From contig NZ_LT629695.1 of NCBI RefSeq assembly GCF_900099705.1, forward strand, positions 1,736,001 through 1,800,000: a DNA stretch of 64,000 nucleotides. Reading direction: 5' to 3'. The position numbers and the translations under genes were made by a program. The DNA comes from Agrococcus jejuensis. Its GTDB lineage: Bacteria; Actinomycetota; Actinomycetes; Actinomycetales; Microbacteriaceae. The notes beneath the pieces are model-generated. The model had not been told where the DNA came from. It saw only the letters and a list, made by a program, of their open reading frames with translations, and did no database searches. This document shows, piece after piece, positions 8,526-16,793 of the stretch (within the stretch, counting starts at the first letter, position 1; every line of letters begins with the position of its first letter).

Positions 8526-8545
8526 ATGCCGGAACGATCCGGCAT
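8526..8545. promoter_or_regulatory. Palindromic operator at the transcription start
   Basis: ATGCCGGA-ACGA-TCCGGCAT is a perfect 8+4+8 inverted repeat placed directly after the -10 box, where a bound repressor would block initiation. The divergent LacI protein (7375-8382) is the obvious candidate to bind it. Confidence 0.65.
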
Positions 8546-8604
8546 CCGGCACGAGGCATCCAGCACCCCGCCTTCGCGTCGGCCCCACCGACCGGGAGGC
8601 TCCC

Positions 8605-10212
8605 GTGCGCACCACCTCCACCGCAGCCGTCGCGGCCGCCGCCATCGCGGCGCTCGCGCTCGCAGGATGCTCGGGCGGCTCGACGCCGACCGCGTCCCAG
8701 GCCGACGTGCCCGACGGCTACGTCGCCTTCGCCGACGACTCGATCGACAGCGCGGGCGGCAGCCTGCAGGTGCAGGTCGACTACGACACCGCCGAGGCGC
8801 AGGGCCTCGACCCTGCCTACGCCGAGGTCGCCCGCTCGTGGTCGATCATGGGGCTCGTGTACGAGTCGCTCGTGACGGTCGGCCCCGGCTTCGAGATCCA
8901 GCCCGAGCTCGCCTCCGAGTGGGAGCAGCCCGACGCCACGACCTACGTCTTCACCATCCAGCCCGACGCGACGTTCTCGAACGGCCGCGCCGTGACGGCC
9001 GCCGACGTCGTCGGCTCGCTGCAGCGCCTCGTCGACTCCGGCTCCGTGTGGTCGGGCCAGCTCGGCCCCGTCGCGTCGATCGAGGACACGAGCGGCGACG
9101 CGCAGCAGGTCACCGTGACGCTCGAGACGCCGTACACGCCCTTCCTCGCCGCGCTCGCGAACACGCCCGCGGCGATCCTGCCCATGGAGGAGCTGACGGC
9201 CGGCACGTTCGACCCCGTGACCGAGATGCTCGGCACCGGCGCCTTCACGGTCGCCGAGCACCGGCAGGACGAGTCGTGGACGTTCGACGCGAACCCCGGC
9301 TGGTGGGATGCGGATGCGCTCGGCATCGACACGCTCGAGCTCGTGATCGCGGGCGACGAGCAGACGCGTCTCGCCGGCCTGCGCGACGGGTCGACGCAGC
9401 TCGCGAACTTCTCGAACCCCGACGCGCTGCAGCTGCTGCAGTCGGCGTCGAACGTCACGGCCGTGAGCCAGACGCAGAGCGACTTCTTCTACGCGATGCT
9501 CAACTCGGTGAACCCCGACTCGCCGTTCGCGGACCCCGAGGTGCGCCAGACGGTCAACGCGCTCATCGACCGCCAGGCGCTCGTCGACGTGGCCCTCGCC
9601 GGCGCCGCCGAGCCGACGGCCGTCACGCCGGCGAACCTGCCCGACGCGTGCACGCCCGACTCCGTGCCGTCCGCATCCGCCGAGGTGGATGCGGATGCGC
9701 TCGCAGGCGTCGAGGCCAGCATCCTCATCTACAACTCCGACCCGGCGCTCGCGGCGATCGCGCAGCTCATGCAGCAGCAGCTCGAGGCGGCCGGTGCCGA
9801 GATCGAGCTCGAGTCGGTCGACGACGGCACGTTCGGCGAGCGCGTGTACGTGTCGCAGCCCGGCGACTTCGACATCGCGCTCAGCTGGTTCGCGGGCTAC
9901 GGCGACGCGTCGATCGTGACGAGCTGGTGGAACCCCGAGACGGCGTTCTTCAACGTCGGCTTCACGCAGTCGCACGACGACCTCTCGGAGGCCATCGTCG
10001 CCGCGCAGCAGCTGGAGCCGGGCGCCGAGCGCGCCGAGGCGCTGCAGACGGTGTGCGACCTCGCCGACGAGTACGCCGAGATGCTGCCGCTCGCCACGCG
10101 CCCGCAGGTGATCGGGTTCGCGAGCGACCAGCTGTCGCCGTCGATCCTGGCCGACGAGGGCTACGGCGACTTCCTGCGCCTCATCGCCGACTTCCGCACG
10201 ATCGGAGGCTGA
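8605..10212 (+). CDS. Peptide ABC transporter substrate-binding lipoprotein (SBP family 5)
   Basis: A 535-residue extracytoplasmic solute receptor. The signal peptide ends in a lipobox (ALALAGCSGG) with the lipidated Cys near residue 22. The family-5 hallmarks are present: a query-loop YESLVTVGP, LASEWEQPDATTYVFTIQ and FSNGRAVTAADVV. It captures oligopeptides or related amides and delivers them to the permeases encoded next. The GTG at 8605 has a GGGAGG-like ribosome site just upstream. It is the first gene of an operon of at least nine genes. Confidence 0.93.
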   Translation: MRTTSTAAVAAAAIAALALAGCSGGSTPTASQADVPDGYVAFADDSIDSAGGSLQVQVDYDTAEAQGLDPAYAEVARSWSIMGLVYESLVTVGPGFEIQPELASEWEQPDATTYVFTIQPDATFSNGRAVTAADVVGSLQRLVDSGSVWSGQLGPVASIEDTSGDAQQVTVTLETPYTPFLAALANTPAAILPMEELTAGTFDPVTEMLGTGAFTVAEHRQDESWTFDANPGWWDADALGIDTLELVIAGDEQTRLAGLRDGSTQLANFSNPDALQLLQSASNVTAVSQTQSDFFYAMLNSVNPDSPFADPEVRQTVNALIDRQALVDVALAGAAEPTAVTPANLPDACTPDSVPSASAEVDADALAGVEASILIYNSDPALAAIAQLMQQQLEAAGAEIELESVDDGTFGERVYVSQPGDFDIALSWFAGYGDASIVTSWWNPETAFFNVGFTQSHDDLSEAIVAAQQLEPGAERAEALQTVCDLADEYAEMLPLATRPQVIGFASDQLSPSILADEGYGDFLRLIADFRTIGG

Positions 10213-10214
10213 CG

Positions 10215-11180
10215 ATGCGAGCAGCGCGATGGGTGGGCGGCCGGGTCCTCACGGGCCTCGTGACGCTGCTCGGCATCGCGCTGCTCGTCTTCGCCGCGGT
10301 GCGGGTCGTGCCCGGGCAGGCCGAGCGCGTGCTGCTCGGACCGCTCGCGACCGACGAGCAGCGCGCGGCGCTCGTGGCCGCGCTCGGCCTCGACCGCGAC
10401 CTCGTGAGCCAGTTCGGCATCTGGATGGGCAAGGTGCTCACGGGTGACCTGGGCACGTCGATCGTGTCGCGGCAGCCGGTGCTCGACGAGCTCGCGATGC
10501 GACTGCCGGTGACGGCGACCATCGCGCTCATGGCCCTCGTGATCGCGCTCGCGATCGGCATCCCGGTGGGGGTGCTGCAGGCGCTGCGCGCTCGCCGTCG
10601 CGGCGGTGCGGTCGTGAGCCGCGTCGTCGGCGGCCTCGGCATCTCGATCCCCGAGTTCGTGCTCGGCGCGCTCGTGGTGCTGCTGTTCTCGTCGGTGCCG
10701 CTCGGCATCACGATCGGGGCGTTCACGCCCGTCGCCGAGGACGTCGGCCAGGGGCTGCTCTCCTCGCTGCTGCCGGCGCTCGTGCTGTCGGTGTTCTGCG
10801 CCGCCGCCACGGCCCGCACGACGAGGGATGCCGTGCTGGGCGTGCTCGTGGAGCCGTACGTGCAAGCCGCGGTGGCGCGCGGCGAGACGCCGGGGTCGAT
10901 CGTGCGGCACCACGTGCTGCGCAACGCGACCATCCCCATCCTCACGCTCGCCGCGACGCTGCTCGCCTACCTGCTGGGAGGCGCCGTGATCGTGGAGGGG
11001 CTCTTCAACGTGCCGGGCGTCGGCTCGTACCTGCTGCTCGCGATGGACCGCCGCGACTACGCCGTCGTACAGGCGGGCGTCATGCTCGCCGCCGTCGTGT
11101 TCGTGGCGACGAGCGTGCTCGTCGAGCTCGTGTCGAGCCTCGTCGACCCGCGCGTCTCGACGATCGGGGCGAAGGCATGA
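10215..11180 (+). CDS. Peptide ABC transporter permease (DppB/OppB type)
   Basis: A 321-residue inner-membrane protein with about six membrane helices. It has the N-terminal RLxTGLVTLLGIALLVFA-like helix of OppB proteins and an EAA-type cytoplasmic loop (AAVARGETPGSIVRHHVLRN) that contacts the ATPase. It begins 2 bases after the receptor gene and overlaps the next permease by ATGA. It forms the channel with the DppC-like partner. Confidence 0.92.
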   Translation: MRAARWVGGRVLTGLVTLLGIALLVFAAVRVVPGQAERVLLGPLATDEQRAALVAALGLDRDLVSQFGIWMGKVLTGDLGTSIVSRQPVLDELAMRLPVTATIALMALVIALAIGIPVGVLQALRARRRGGAVVSRVVGGLGISIPEFVLGALVVLLFSSVPLGITIGAFTPVAEDVGQGLLSSLLPALVLSVFCAAATARTTRDAVLGVLVEPYVQAAVARGETPGSIVRHHVLRNATIPILTLAATLLAYLLGGAVIVEGLFNVPGVGSYLLLAMDRRDYAVVQAGVMLAAVVFVATSVLVELVSSLVDPRVSTIGAKA

Positions 11181-12049
11181 CCGGCGTCGCCGCGGGCCTC
11201 GCGGCCGCACCCGGTCGCCTGCAGGCGCTGCGCACGAAGGATGCGGTGCTCACCGCGGCCCTCGTCGTGCTGGCGCTGCTCGTGGTCGCGTCGCTCGCGG
11301 GCCGCGTCGTGCCGGGGTTGGACGACGGCACGACGACGGTCGGCGGCCGCTTCGAGGCGCCGAGCCTCGCGCATCCGCTCGGCACCGACTCCCTCGGCCG
11401 CTCGCTGCTCGCGCGCCTGCTCGAGGGCATCGGCACGACGTTCCTGCTCTCGGCCGTCGCCGTCGTCTGCACCGCGGTGATCGCGACGGCGCTCGGCATC
11501 CTCGCCGCCTACCTCGGCGGCTGGGTGCGCGAGGTCGTCATGCGCATCGGCGACGTGCTCTACGCCTTCCCGTCGATCCTGCTCGCGCTGCTCGTCGCCG
11601 CGGCGTTCGGCGCCGGCATCACGGCGTCGCTCGCGGCGATCGTGCTCATCACCGTGCCGCTCATGACCAGGCAGGTCGCCGCCGCGGCCGCGCAGGTCGC
11701 CCGGCGCGACTTCGTGACGTCGGCCCGCATCTCGGGCGTCCCGGCGCCCGTCATCATGGCACGGCACCTGCTCACGAACGTGTCTGGCACCGTCGTCATC
11801 CAGGCCACCTACGCGCTGTCGGTCGCGATCCTCGTCGAGGGCGGCCTGTCGTTCCTCGGCTACGGCGTGCAGCTGCCGGCGTCGTCGCTCGGCCTGCTCG
11901 CGAGCGAGGGCAACCTCTACCTGCTCACGGCGCCGTGGATCCTCGTCTCCTCGGGCGGCGCCATGGTGCTCGCGATCCTCGCCGTCACGCTCGTGGGCGA
12001 CAGCCTGCGCGACCGCCTCGAGCCCCGACAGGCGGTGGACCTCACATGA
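11177..12049 (+). CDS. Peptide ABC transporter permease (DppC/OppC type)
   Basis: A 290-residue membrane protein. HPLGTDSLGRSLLARLLEG is the OppC signature after the first helix. The EAA loop lies near SARISGVPAPVIMARHLLTN. About six membrane helices are visible. Both ends overlap neighbours by four bases, showing tight translational coupling in the importer operon. Confidence 0.92.
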   Translation: MTGVAAGLAAAPGRLQALRTKDAVLTAALVVLALLVVASLAGRVVPGLDDGTTTVGGRFEAPSLAHPLGTDSLGRSLLARLLEGIGTTFLLSAVAVVCTAVIATALGILAAYLGGWVREVVMRIGDVLYAFPSILLALLVAAAFGAGITASLAAIVLITVPLMTRQVAAAAAQVARRDFVTSARISGVPAPVIMARHLLTNVSGTVVIQATYALSVAILVEGGLSFLGYGVQLPASSLGLLASEGNLYLLTAPWILVSSGGAMVLAILAVTLVGDSLRDRLEPRQAVDLT

Positions 12050-12972
12050 GCGCCCTCATCGAGATCGACGACCTCGTCGTCGAGTTCCAGACGTCGCGCG
12101 GCACCGTGCGCGCGCTCGACGGTGCCACGCTGTCGGCGGATGCGGGCGAGGCGCTCACGATCGTGGGCGAGTCGGGCTCGGGCAAGTCGACGCTCGGCAC
12201 CGCCATCGGCGCGCTGCTGCCGGCGAACGGACGCTTCGCGAGCGGCTCGGTGCGCGTCGACGGCGTCGACGTGGGCGCGCTCGACCGGCAGGGGCTGCGC
12301 GCGCTGCGCCGCGACTCCCTCGGCTTCATCCCGCAGGACCCCATCGCGACGCTCGACCCCACGCAGCGCGTCGGCAGGCAGCTCGCCCTCGTCGTGCGCG
12401 CGCTCGGCGGCGACGCGTCGAAGGCGGCGCTCGCGCAGATGCTCGACGAGGTGCGCATCGCCGACCCCGCCGACGTGCTGCGGCGCTACCCGCACGAGCT
12501 GTCGGGCGGCATGGCGCAGCGCGTCGCCATCGCGATCGCGATGGCCCGCAGGCCGCGCATCCTCGTCGCCGACGAGCCCACCGCCGCGCTCGACGCCAAC
12601 GTGCGCCGCGAGGTGCTGCGCCTCATCTTCGAGGCCGCCGAGCAGACCGGCGCGACGGTGATCTGGCTCAGCCACGACCTCGAGGCCGTCGCCCGCTGGT
12701 GCCGCCGCGTCGCCGTGATGTACCGCGGCAAGGTCGTGGAGGTGGGCCCGCCCGACGTCGTGCTGCAGCGGCCCGAGCATCCGTACACGCGGTCGCTCAT
12801 CGCGGCGATGCCGTCGCGGCTGCAGCGCGACGTGCCCGTGCGCACCTACACCGAGCTGCTCGCGGCGCAGGGTGGGGATGCGGCCGCGCCGGTCGCGTCG
12901 GCACCTGCGCCGTCGGCGCCCGCTCCCGCAGCACCCGCACCCGCATCCGCCGACGAGGAGGCCCGCGCATGA
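12046..12972 (+). CDS. Peptide ABC transporter ATPase (DppD type)
   Basis: A 308-residue ATPase with Walker A GESGSGKST, signature LSGGMAQRV, Walker B ILVADEPTAALD and the family's C-terminal HPYTRSLIAAMPSR segment. The last about 40 residues are an Ala/Pro-rich tail without recognised function. The usual oligopeptide-transporter Cys cluster near the C-terminus is absent. It pairs with the next ATPase to energise import. Confidence 0.92.
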   Translation: MSALIEIDDLVVEFQTSRGTVRALDGATLSADAGEALTIVGESGSGKSTLGTAIGALLPANGRFASGSVRVDGVDVGALDRQGLRALRRDSLGFIPQDPIATLDPTQRVGRQLALVVRALGGDASKAALAQMLDEVRIADPADVLRRYPHELSGGMAQRVAIAIAMARRPRILVADEPTAALDANVRREVLRLIFEAAEQTGATVIWLSHDLEAVARWCRRVAVMYRGKVVEVGPPDVVLQRPEHPYTRSLIAAMPSRLQRDVPVRTYTELLAAQGGDAAAPVASAPAPSAPAPAAPAPASADEEARA

Positions 12973-13700
12973 CCCTCGTGGAGCTCGACGCCGTCTCGGT
13001 GCGCTTCGGCACCGGCGCCCGCGCGGTGCACGCGATGCGCGAGGTCTCGTTCTCGGTCGACCAGGGCCAGACGGTGGGCCTCGTCGGCGAGTCCGGCTCG
13101 GGCAAGTCGACCGCCGCATCCGTCGCCCTCGGCCTGCGCGCGCCCACGACGGGTGCCGTGCGCTTCGACGGGCAGCCGCTGCGCCGCCGCCGCGTCGCGG
13201 GCGAGATGCAGGCCGTGCTGCAGCACCCCATGTGGGCGCTGAACCCGCGCATGAGCGTCGCGGCGTCGATCGCCGAGCCGCTGCAGGTGCGCACGCGCGA
13301 CCGCGCCGCCGTGCGCGCCCGCGTCGGCGAGATGCTCGAGCAGGTGGCCCTCGCGCCCGAGCTCGGCGCACGGCATCCGCACGAGCTCTCCGGCGGCCAG
13401 CGGCAGCGCGTCGCCATCGCCCGCGCCCTCATCACGAGCCCGCGCTTCATCGTCTTCGACGAGGCCGTCAGCGCCCTCGACGTGTCGGTGCAGGCGCAGA
13501 TCCTGCAGCTCATCCAGCGGCTGCAGGCCGAGCACGGCTTCGGCGCGCTCTTCATCTCCCACGACATGGCCGTCGTGCGCTACCTCGCCGACCGCGTCGT
13601 CGTGATGCGCGGCGGCGAGGTCGTCGAGGACGCCGGCGCCGCCGACGTCGTAGCAGGCTTCACGCACCCGTACTCCCGAGCCCTCCTGGAGGAGCGATGA
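12969..13700 (+). CDS. Peptide ABC transporter ATPase (DppF type)
   Basis: A 243-residue ATPase with Walker A GESGSGKST, signature LSGGQRQRV and Walker B FIVFDEAVSALD. It ends in HPYSRALLEER. The usual DEPTSALD is DEAVSALD here, but the catalytic Glu is kept. It overlaps the DppD-type gene by ATGA and the NylC-like gene likewise, so transport and hydrolysis are translationally coupled. Confidence 0.92.
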   Translation: MTLVELDAVSVRFGTGARAVHAMREVSFSVDQGQTVGLVGESGSGKSTAASVALGLRAPTTGAVRFDGQPLRRRRVAGEMQAVLQHPMWALNPRMSVAASIAEPLQVRTRDRAAVRARVGEMLEQVALAPELGARHPHELSGGQRQRVAIARALITSPRFIVFDEAVSALDVSVQAQILQLIQRLQAEHGFGALFISHDMAVVRYLADRVVVMRGGEVVEDAGAADVVAGFTHPYSRALLEER

Positions 13701-14761
13701 CCACCACGTCGACCCAGCCCACGTTCGCGCCGCAGACCGAGTGGGATGCCGAGCCGCGACGCACGACGCGCTCGACGTTCGCGGGCCTCACGACGAACGA
13801 CGACGTCGACCTCACGCCCGTGCCCGGCAAGGGCCGCGCCGAGGTGACGTTCGACTTCCCCCGCGTGCGCATCGGCACGGCGCAGTACGACGAGGGCCCG
13901 ACGGGCGTCACCGTCATCGAGGTCGAGGGCGGCGCGCGCACGGCGATCGACGACCGCGGCGGCGCGGTGGGCATCACGGGCCGCTACCCCTTCAACCACG
14001 CCATCTGCCTCGCCGGCGGCTCGGTGCACGGCACCGCCGCCGCGTCGGGCGTGACGGATGCGCTGCTCGAGCGCGGCGGACGCCGCACGGGCTTCGGCGA
14101 CCTCGCCGTGGTGTCGGGCGCCGTCATCTACGACTTCGCCGTGCGCGACAACGCCATCACGCCCGACAACGCCCTCGGCCGCGCGGCGTTCGACCGCGCC
14201 CGCGAGGGCGTCGTCGAGGTCGGTCGCGTGGGCGCTGGCGTCGGCGGCTCGTGCGGCAAGATGCGGCCGACCGCCACGGAGTGGGCGGGCCAGGGCGCCG
14301 CGTTCCGGCAGGTCGGCGATCTCAAGATCCTCGCCCTCACCGTCGTGAACGCCGTCGGTGCCGTCATGGACCGCGACGGCTCGGTGCTGCGCGGCAACGT
14401 GCAGGAGGACGGCACGCGCCGGCACCCGTCGATCGATGGCGCCGCCGCGTTCGCCGACGGTGGCGTTCCGGGTGCCGACGGCATCCAGCGCGGCAACACC
14501 ACGTTGTCGGTCGTCGTCACGAACGCGCGGCTCGAGGAGATCGACCTGCGCCAGCTGGCCACGCAGATCCACTCGTCGATGCATCGCGGCATCCAGCCGT
14601 TCCACACGGCGCTCGACGGCGACACGCTCTTCCTGCTCACGACCGACGAGGTCGACCTGCCCGCCTACGACCCGAGGCAGGGCCTCGGCCCGTCGGTCGC
14701 GTCGTTCGGCGCGATCGCGTCGGAGGTCATGTGGGATGCCGTGATCGAGAGCGTGCGCTGA
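13697..14761 (+). CDS. P1-family autoproteolytic peptidase, NylC-like endo-amidase
   Basis: A 354-residue Ntn-type (DmpA/P1) hydrolase. GNTTLSVVVTN places a predicted autocleavage between Asn267 and Thr268, almost the same position as the Asn266/Thr267 cleavage in NylC, the 6-aminohexanoate-oligomer endo-hydrolase of about 355 residues. Other stretches I recall from NylC are matched closely: EGPTG, RGGAVGITG, FNHAICLAGG, IYDF, HSSMHRGIQPFHT and the C-terminal GAIASEVMWDAV. Family members cleave beta-peptides, N-terminal amino acids or nylon oligomers, so the substrate is open. The gene overlaps the importer ATPase, which suggests it acts on imported amides. It is the most distinctive enzyme of the window. 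Confidence 0.9.
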   Translation: MTTTSTQPTFAPQTEWDAEPRRTTRSTFAGLTTNDDVDLTPVPGKGRAEVTFDFPRVRIGTAQYDEGPTGVTVIEVEGGARTAIDDRGGAVGITGRYPFNHAICLAGGSVHGTAAASGVTDALLERGGRRTGFGDLAVVSGAVIYDFAVRDNAITPDNALGRAAFDRAREGVVEVGRVGAGVGGSCGKMRPTATEWAGQGAAFRQVGDLKILALTVVNAVGAVMDRDGSVLRGNVQEDGTRRHPSIDGAAAFADGGVPGADGIQRGNTTLSVVVTNARLEEIDLRQLATQIHSSMHRGIQPFHTALDGDTLFLLTTDEVDLPAYDPRQGLGPSVASFGAIASEVMWDAVIESVR

Positions 14762-14762
14762 C

Positions 14763-15503
14763 GTGCACACCTTCCCCGCGTACCACGCGCCCGACGGGCG
14801 TGCGCTCGTCGACCTCGTGACGCGCACGCCGTTCGCGCTCGCGGTGACGTCGCAGACGGGCGCGCCCATCGCGACGCACCTGCCGGTCGTGCTGCCGCCC
14901 ACGCTCGACCCCGCATCCGTCGACACGCTCGTGGGCCAGACGCTGTGGTCGCACATGGGCCGCGCGAACCGGCACTGGCGGGCCATGCGCAGGCATCCCG
15001 AGGTGCTGCTCATCCACACGTCGACCCACGGGTACGTGTCGCCGTCGCTGTACGGCACGCCCGGCGCGGTGCCGACCGTCGACTACGCCGCCGTGCACCT
15101 CACCGGCACCGTGCGGCTCATGGACGACGACGAGGCGCTCGACGTCGTCGTGCAGACCGTCGCGCAGCTCGAGGGCCAGCGCGGCGAGGCCGGCGGGCCG
15201 ACGTGGGACATGGCGGGCTCGATGGACGTGTTCCGCGACATCATCACGGGCGTCACGGCGTTCGCGATCGAGATCACCGGCGAGCAGGCCGTGTTCAAGC
15301 TCAGCCAGGACAAGCCCGCCGACATCCGCGGCCGCGTACGCGACGAGTTCGCCGGCGAGGGGTCGTTCGCGGGCGCCGGTGCCATCGCCGGCTGCCCGCA
15401 CGCCGACCTCGCCGGGCTCATGGACGCCCTGCCCGCCGAGCACGTGCGCCGAGGCCACCTGCCACCGCTGTCGACGCGCGTCGACGGAGAGGATCCCCGA
15501 TGA
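14763..15503 (+). CDS. PaiB-like FMN-binding split-barrel protein
   Basis: A 246-residue protein of the PaiB/FMN-binding negative regulator family. The N-terminal split barrel contains VDLVTRTPFALAVTS, then YVSPSLYG and VPTVDYAAVHLTG, which align with the PaiB core. The C-terminal helix contains KLSQDKPADIRGRV. PaiB proteins bind flavin and were described as repressors of degradative enzymes; many act as flavoenzymes. GTG 14763 is used; it starts 1 base after the NylC-like stop. It overlaps the next gene by ATGA. In this operon it may be a reductase or a modulator, which is unresolved. Confidence 0.85.
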   Translation: MHTFPAYHAPDGRALVDLVTRTPFALAVTSQTGAPIATHLPVVLPPTLDPASVDTLVGQTLWSHMGRANRHWRAMRRHPEVLLIHTSTHGYVSPSLYGTPGAVPTVDYAAVHLTGTVRLMDDDEALDVVVQTVAQLEGQRGEAGGPTWDMAGSMDVFRDIITGVTAFAIEITGEQAVFKLSQDKPADIRGRVRDEFAGEGSFAGAGAIAGCPHADLAGLMDALPAEHVRRGHLPPLSTRVDGEDPR

Positions 15504-16591
15504 AGGTCGCCGAGCTGCGCCTGCCCGCCACCGACCCCGTCTCGCGCGGCGTCGCCTACGGGTCGGCGTTCGCCGAGCCCATCCGCGAGACGATCACGCT
15601 GTACCGGGACGCGTACGAGGTCATGGGGGTGCCCGCGGGCGTGATCGCGCCGGTGGTCGAGGGATCGATCGACGCCGTGCGTGCGTGGGCGCCTTCCGTC
15701 GCCGCCGAGCTCGACGGCGTCGCGCACGGCGCCGACGTGCCGCTCGCCGACCTGTACCTGCTCACGTCGCGCACCGAGATCCTCGCCCACGCGCCCACGG
15801 CGAAGGCGCTCGAGTGCTCGACGATCGTCGCGCTGCACGACGACCGCCGCCCCATGACGATGCAGACGTGGGACTGGCACGGCGAGCTCGCGCCCACGGG
15901 CGTGCTGCTGGAGGTGCCGCTCGAGGATCGCGTCGTGCGCACCTTCACCGAGACCGGCATGGTCGGCAAGATCGGCGTCGCCCGCACGGCATCCGGCCGC
16001 GGCCTCGGCGTGCACTTCAACATCCTCCATCACGTCTCCGATCGCACGGCCGTGGGTGTGCCGGTGCACGTCGTCGCGCGCCGCATCCTCGACGAGGCGT
16101 CGACGCTCGACGAGGCGATCGCGCTCGCGCGGGATGCCGTCGTCGGGGCGTCGACGGTGCTGACGGTGGTGGAGGCATCCTCTGCGGCCGGTCCCGCTCG
16201 GGCGGCGTGCATCGAGCTCGCTCCCGCGCAGATCGCGGTGGTCGAGCCGACCGACGCGTACCTCGCGCACACGAACCACTTCCTCGACGCGGGCCTCGCC
16301 GAGGGCGAGGCGACGAGCGACACGTCGACGACCGGCCCCCGGCTCGAGCACGCGCTCGCCCAGCGCGACGGCGCGATGGCCGCGACGGATGCGGTCTCGA
16401 TGGCGGCGGGGATGTGCGGCGCCGCGGGTGCGGACGCGCCGGTGTGCGTGCGCGTGCGGCCCGCCGCCGACCTCGCCGAGCGGTGGGAGACGCTGCTCAC
16501 CGCATCCCTCGACGTCGAGGCGGGCGCGATCGACTGGTTCGCCGGCCCACCGAGCGGCCTCGACGCCGCGACGGTGCGTCGGTTCGGGTAG
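15500..16591 (+). CDS. C45-family autoproteolytic acyltransferase/hydrolase (copy 1)
   Basis: A 363-residue protein of the isopenicillin-N acyltransferase-like (C45) Ntn-hydrolase family. The likely nucleophile is Cys106 in ALECSTIVALHD, exposed by self-cleavage of the peptide bond before it. The typical downstream QTWDWHGEL and AHTNHFLD (substrate pocket Asn) segments are present. Family members hydrolyse or transfer N-acyl groups of amino acids, peptides or beta-lactams. It overlaps the PaiB gene by 4 bases and is followed by an unusual inverted repeat, then a paralogue. Direct action on NylC-type products is inferred from context. Confidence 0.88.
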   Translation: MKVAELRLPATDPVSRGVAYGSAFAEPIRETITLYRDAYEVMGVPAGVIAPVVEGSIDAVRAWAPSVAAELDGVAHGADVPLADLYLLTSRTEILAHAPTAKALECSTIVALHDDRRPMTMQTWDWHGELAPTGVLLEVPLEDRVVRTFTETGMVGKIGVARTASGRGLGVHFNILHHVSDRTAVGVPVHVVARRILDEASTLDEAIALARDAVVGASTVLTVVEASSAAGPARAACIELAPAQIAVVEPTDAYLAHTNHFLDAGLAEGEATSDTSTTGPRLEHALAQRDGAMAATDAVSMAAGMCGAAGADAPVCVRVRPAADLAERWETLLTASLDVEAGAIDWFAGPPSGLDAATVRRFG

Positions 16592-16620
16592 CGGCAGTGG
16601 CGACGTCGTCACCACCCAGC

Positions 16621-16776
16621 AGCTGGTCGAGGAGCGCAGGCGCGCAGCGCCTCCGCGTCACGAGACCACGCGACGTGCGCGCCCGACGCGACCATGAGCG
16701 TGCCTGGGCAGGAGCGGCGGTCGCGTGGTCTCGTGACGCGTGCTCGCCCGGGGGCTCGCGCGCTCCTCGACCAGCT
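16621..16776. repeat. Interrupted long inverted repeat between the two C45 genes
   Basis: Two perfectly paired blocks occur: AGCTGGTCGAGGAGCGC (16621-16637) with 16760-16776 (17 bp), and 16654-16674 with 16720-16740 (21 bp). Between the blocks the two arms differ. The left insert is itself a hairpin (AGGCGC ... GCGCCT), and the loop contains CCTG/CAGG. It lies in the 202-base gap between the C45 paralogues and ends 17 bases before the second start codon. It could be a terminator/attenuator or a structured RNA. Confidence 0.75.
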
Positions 16777-16793
16777 GGTGAGGCGCACCCCTG

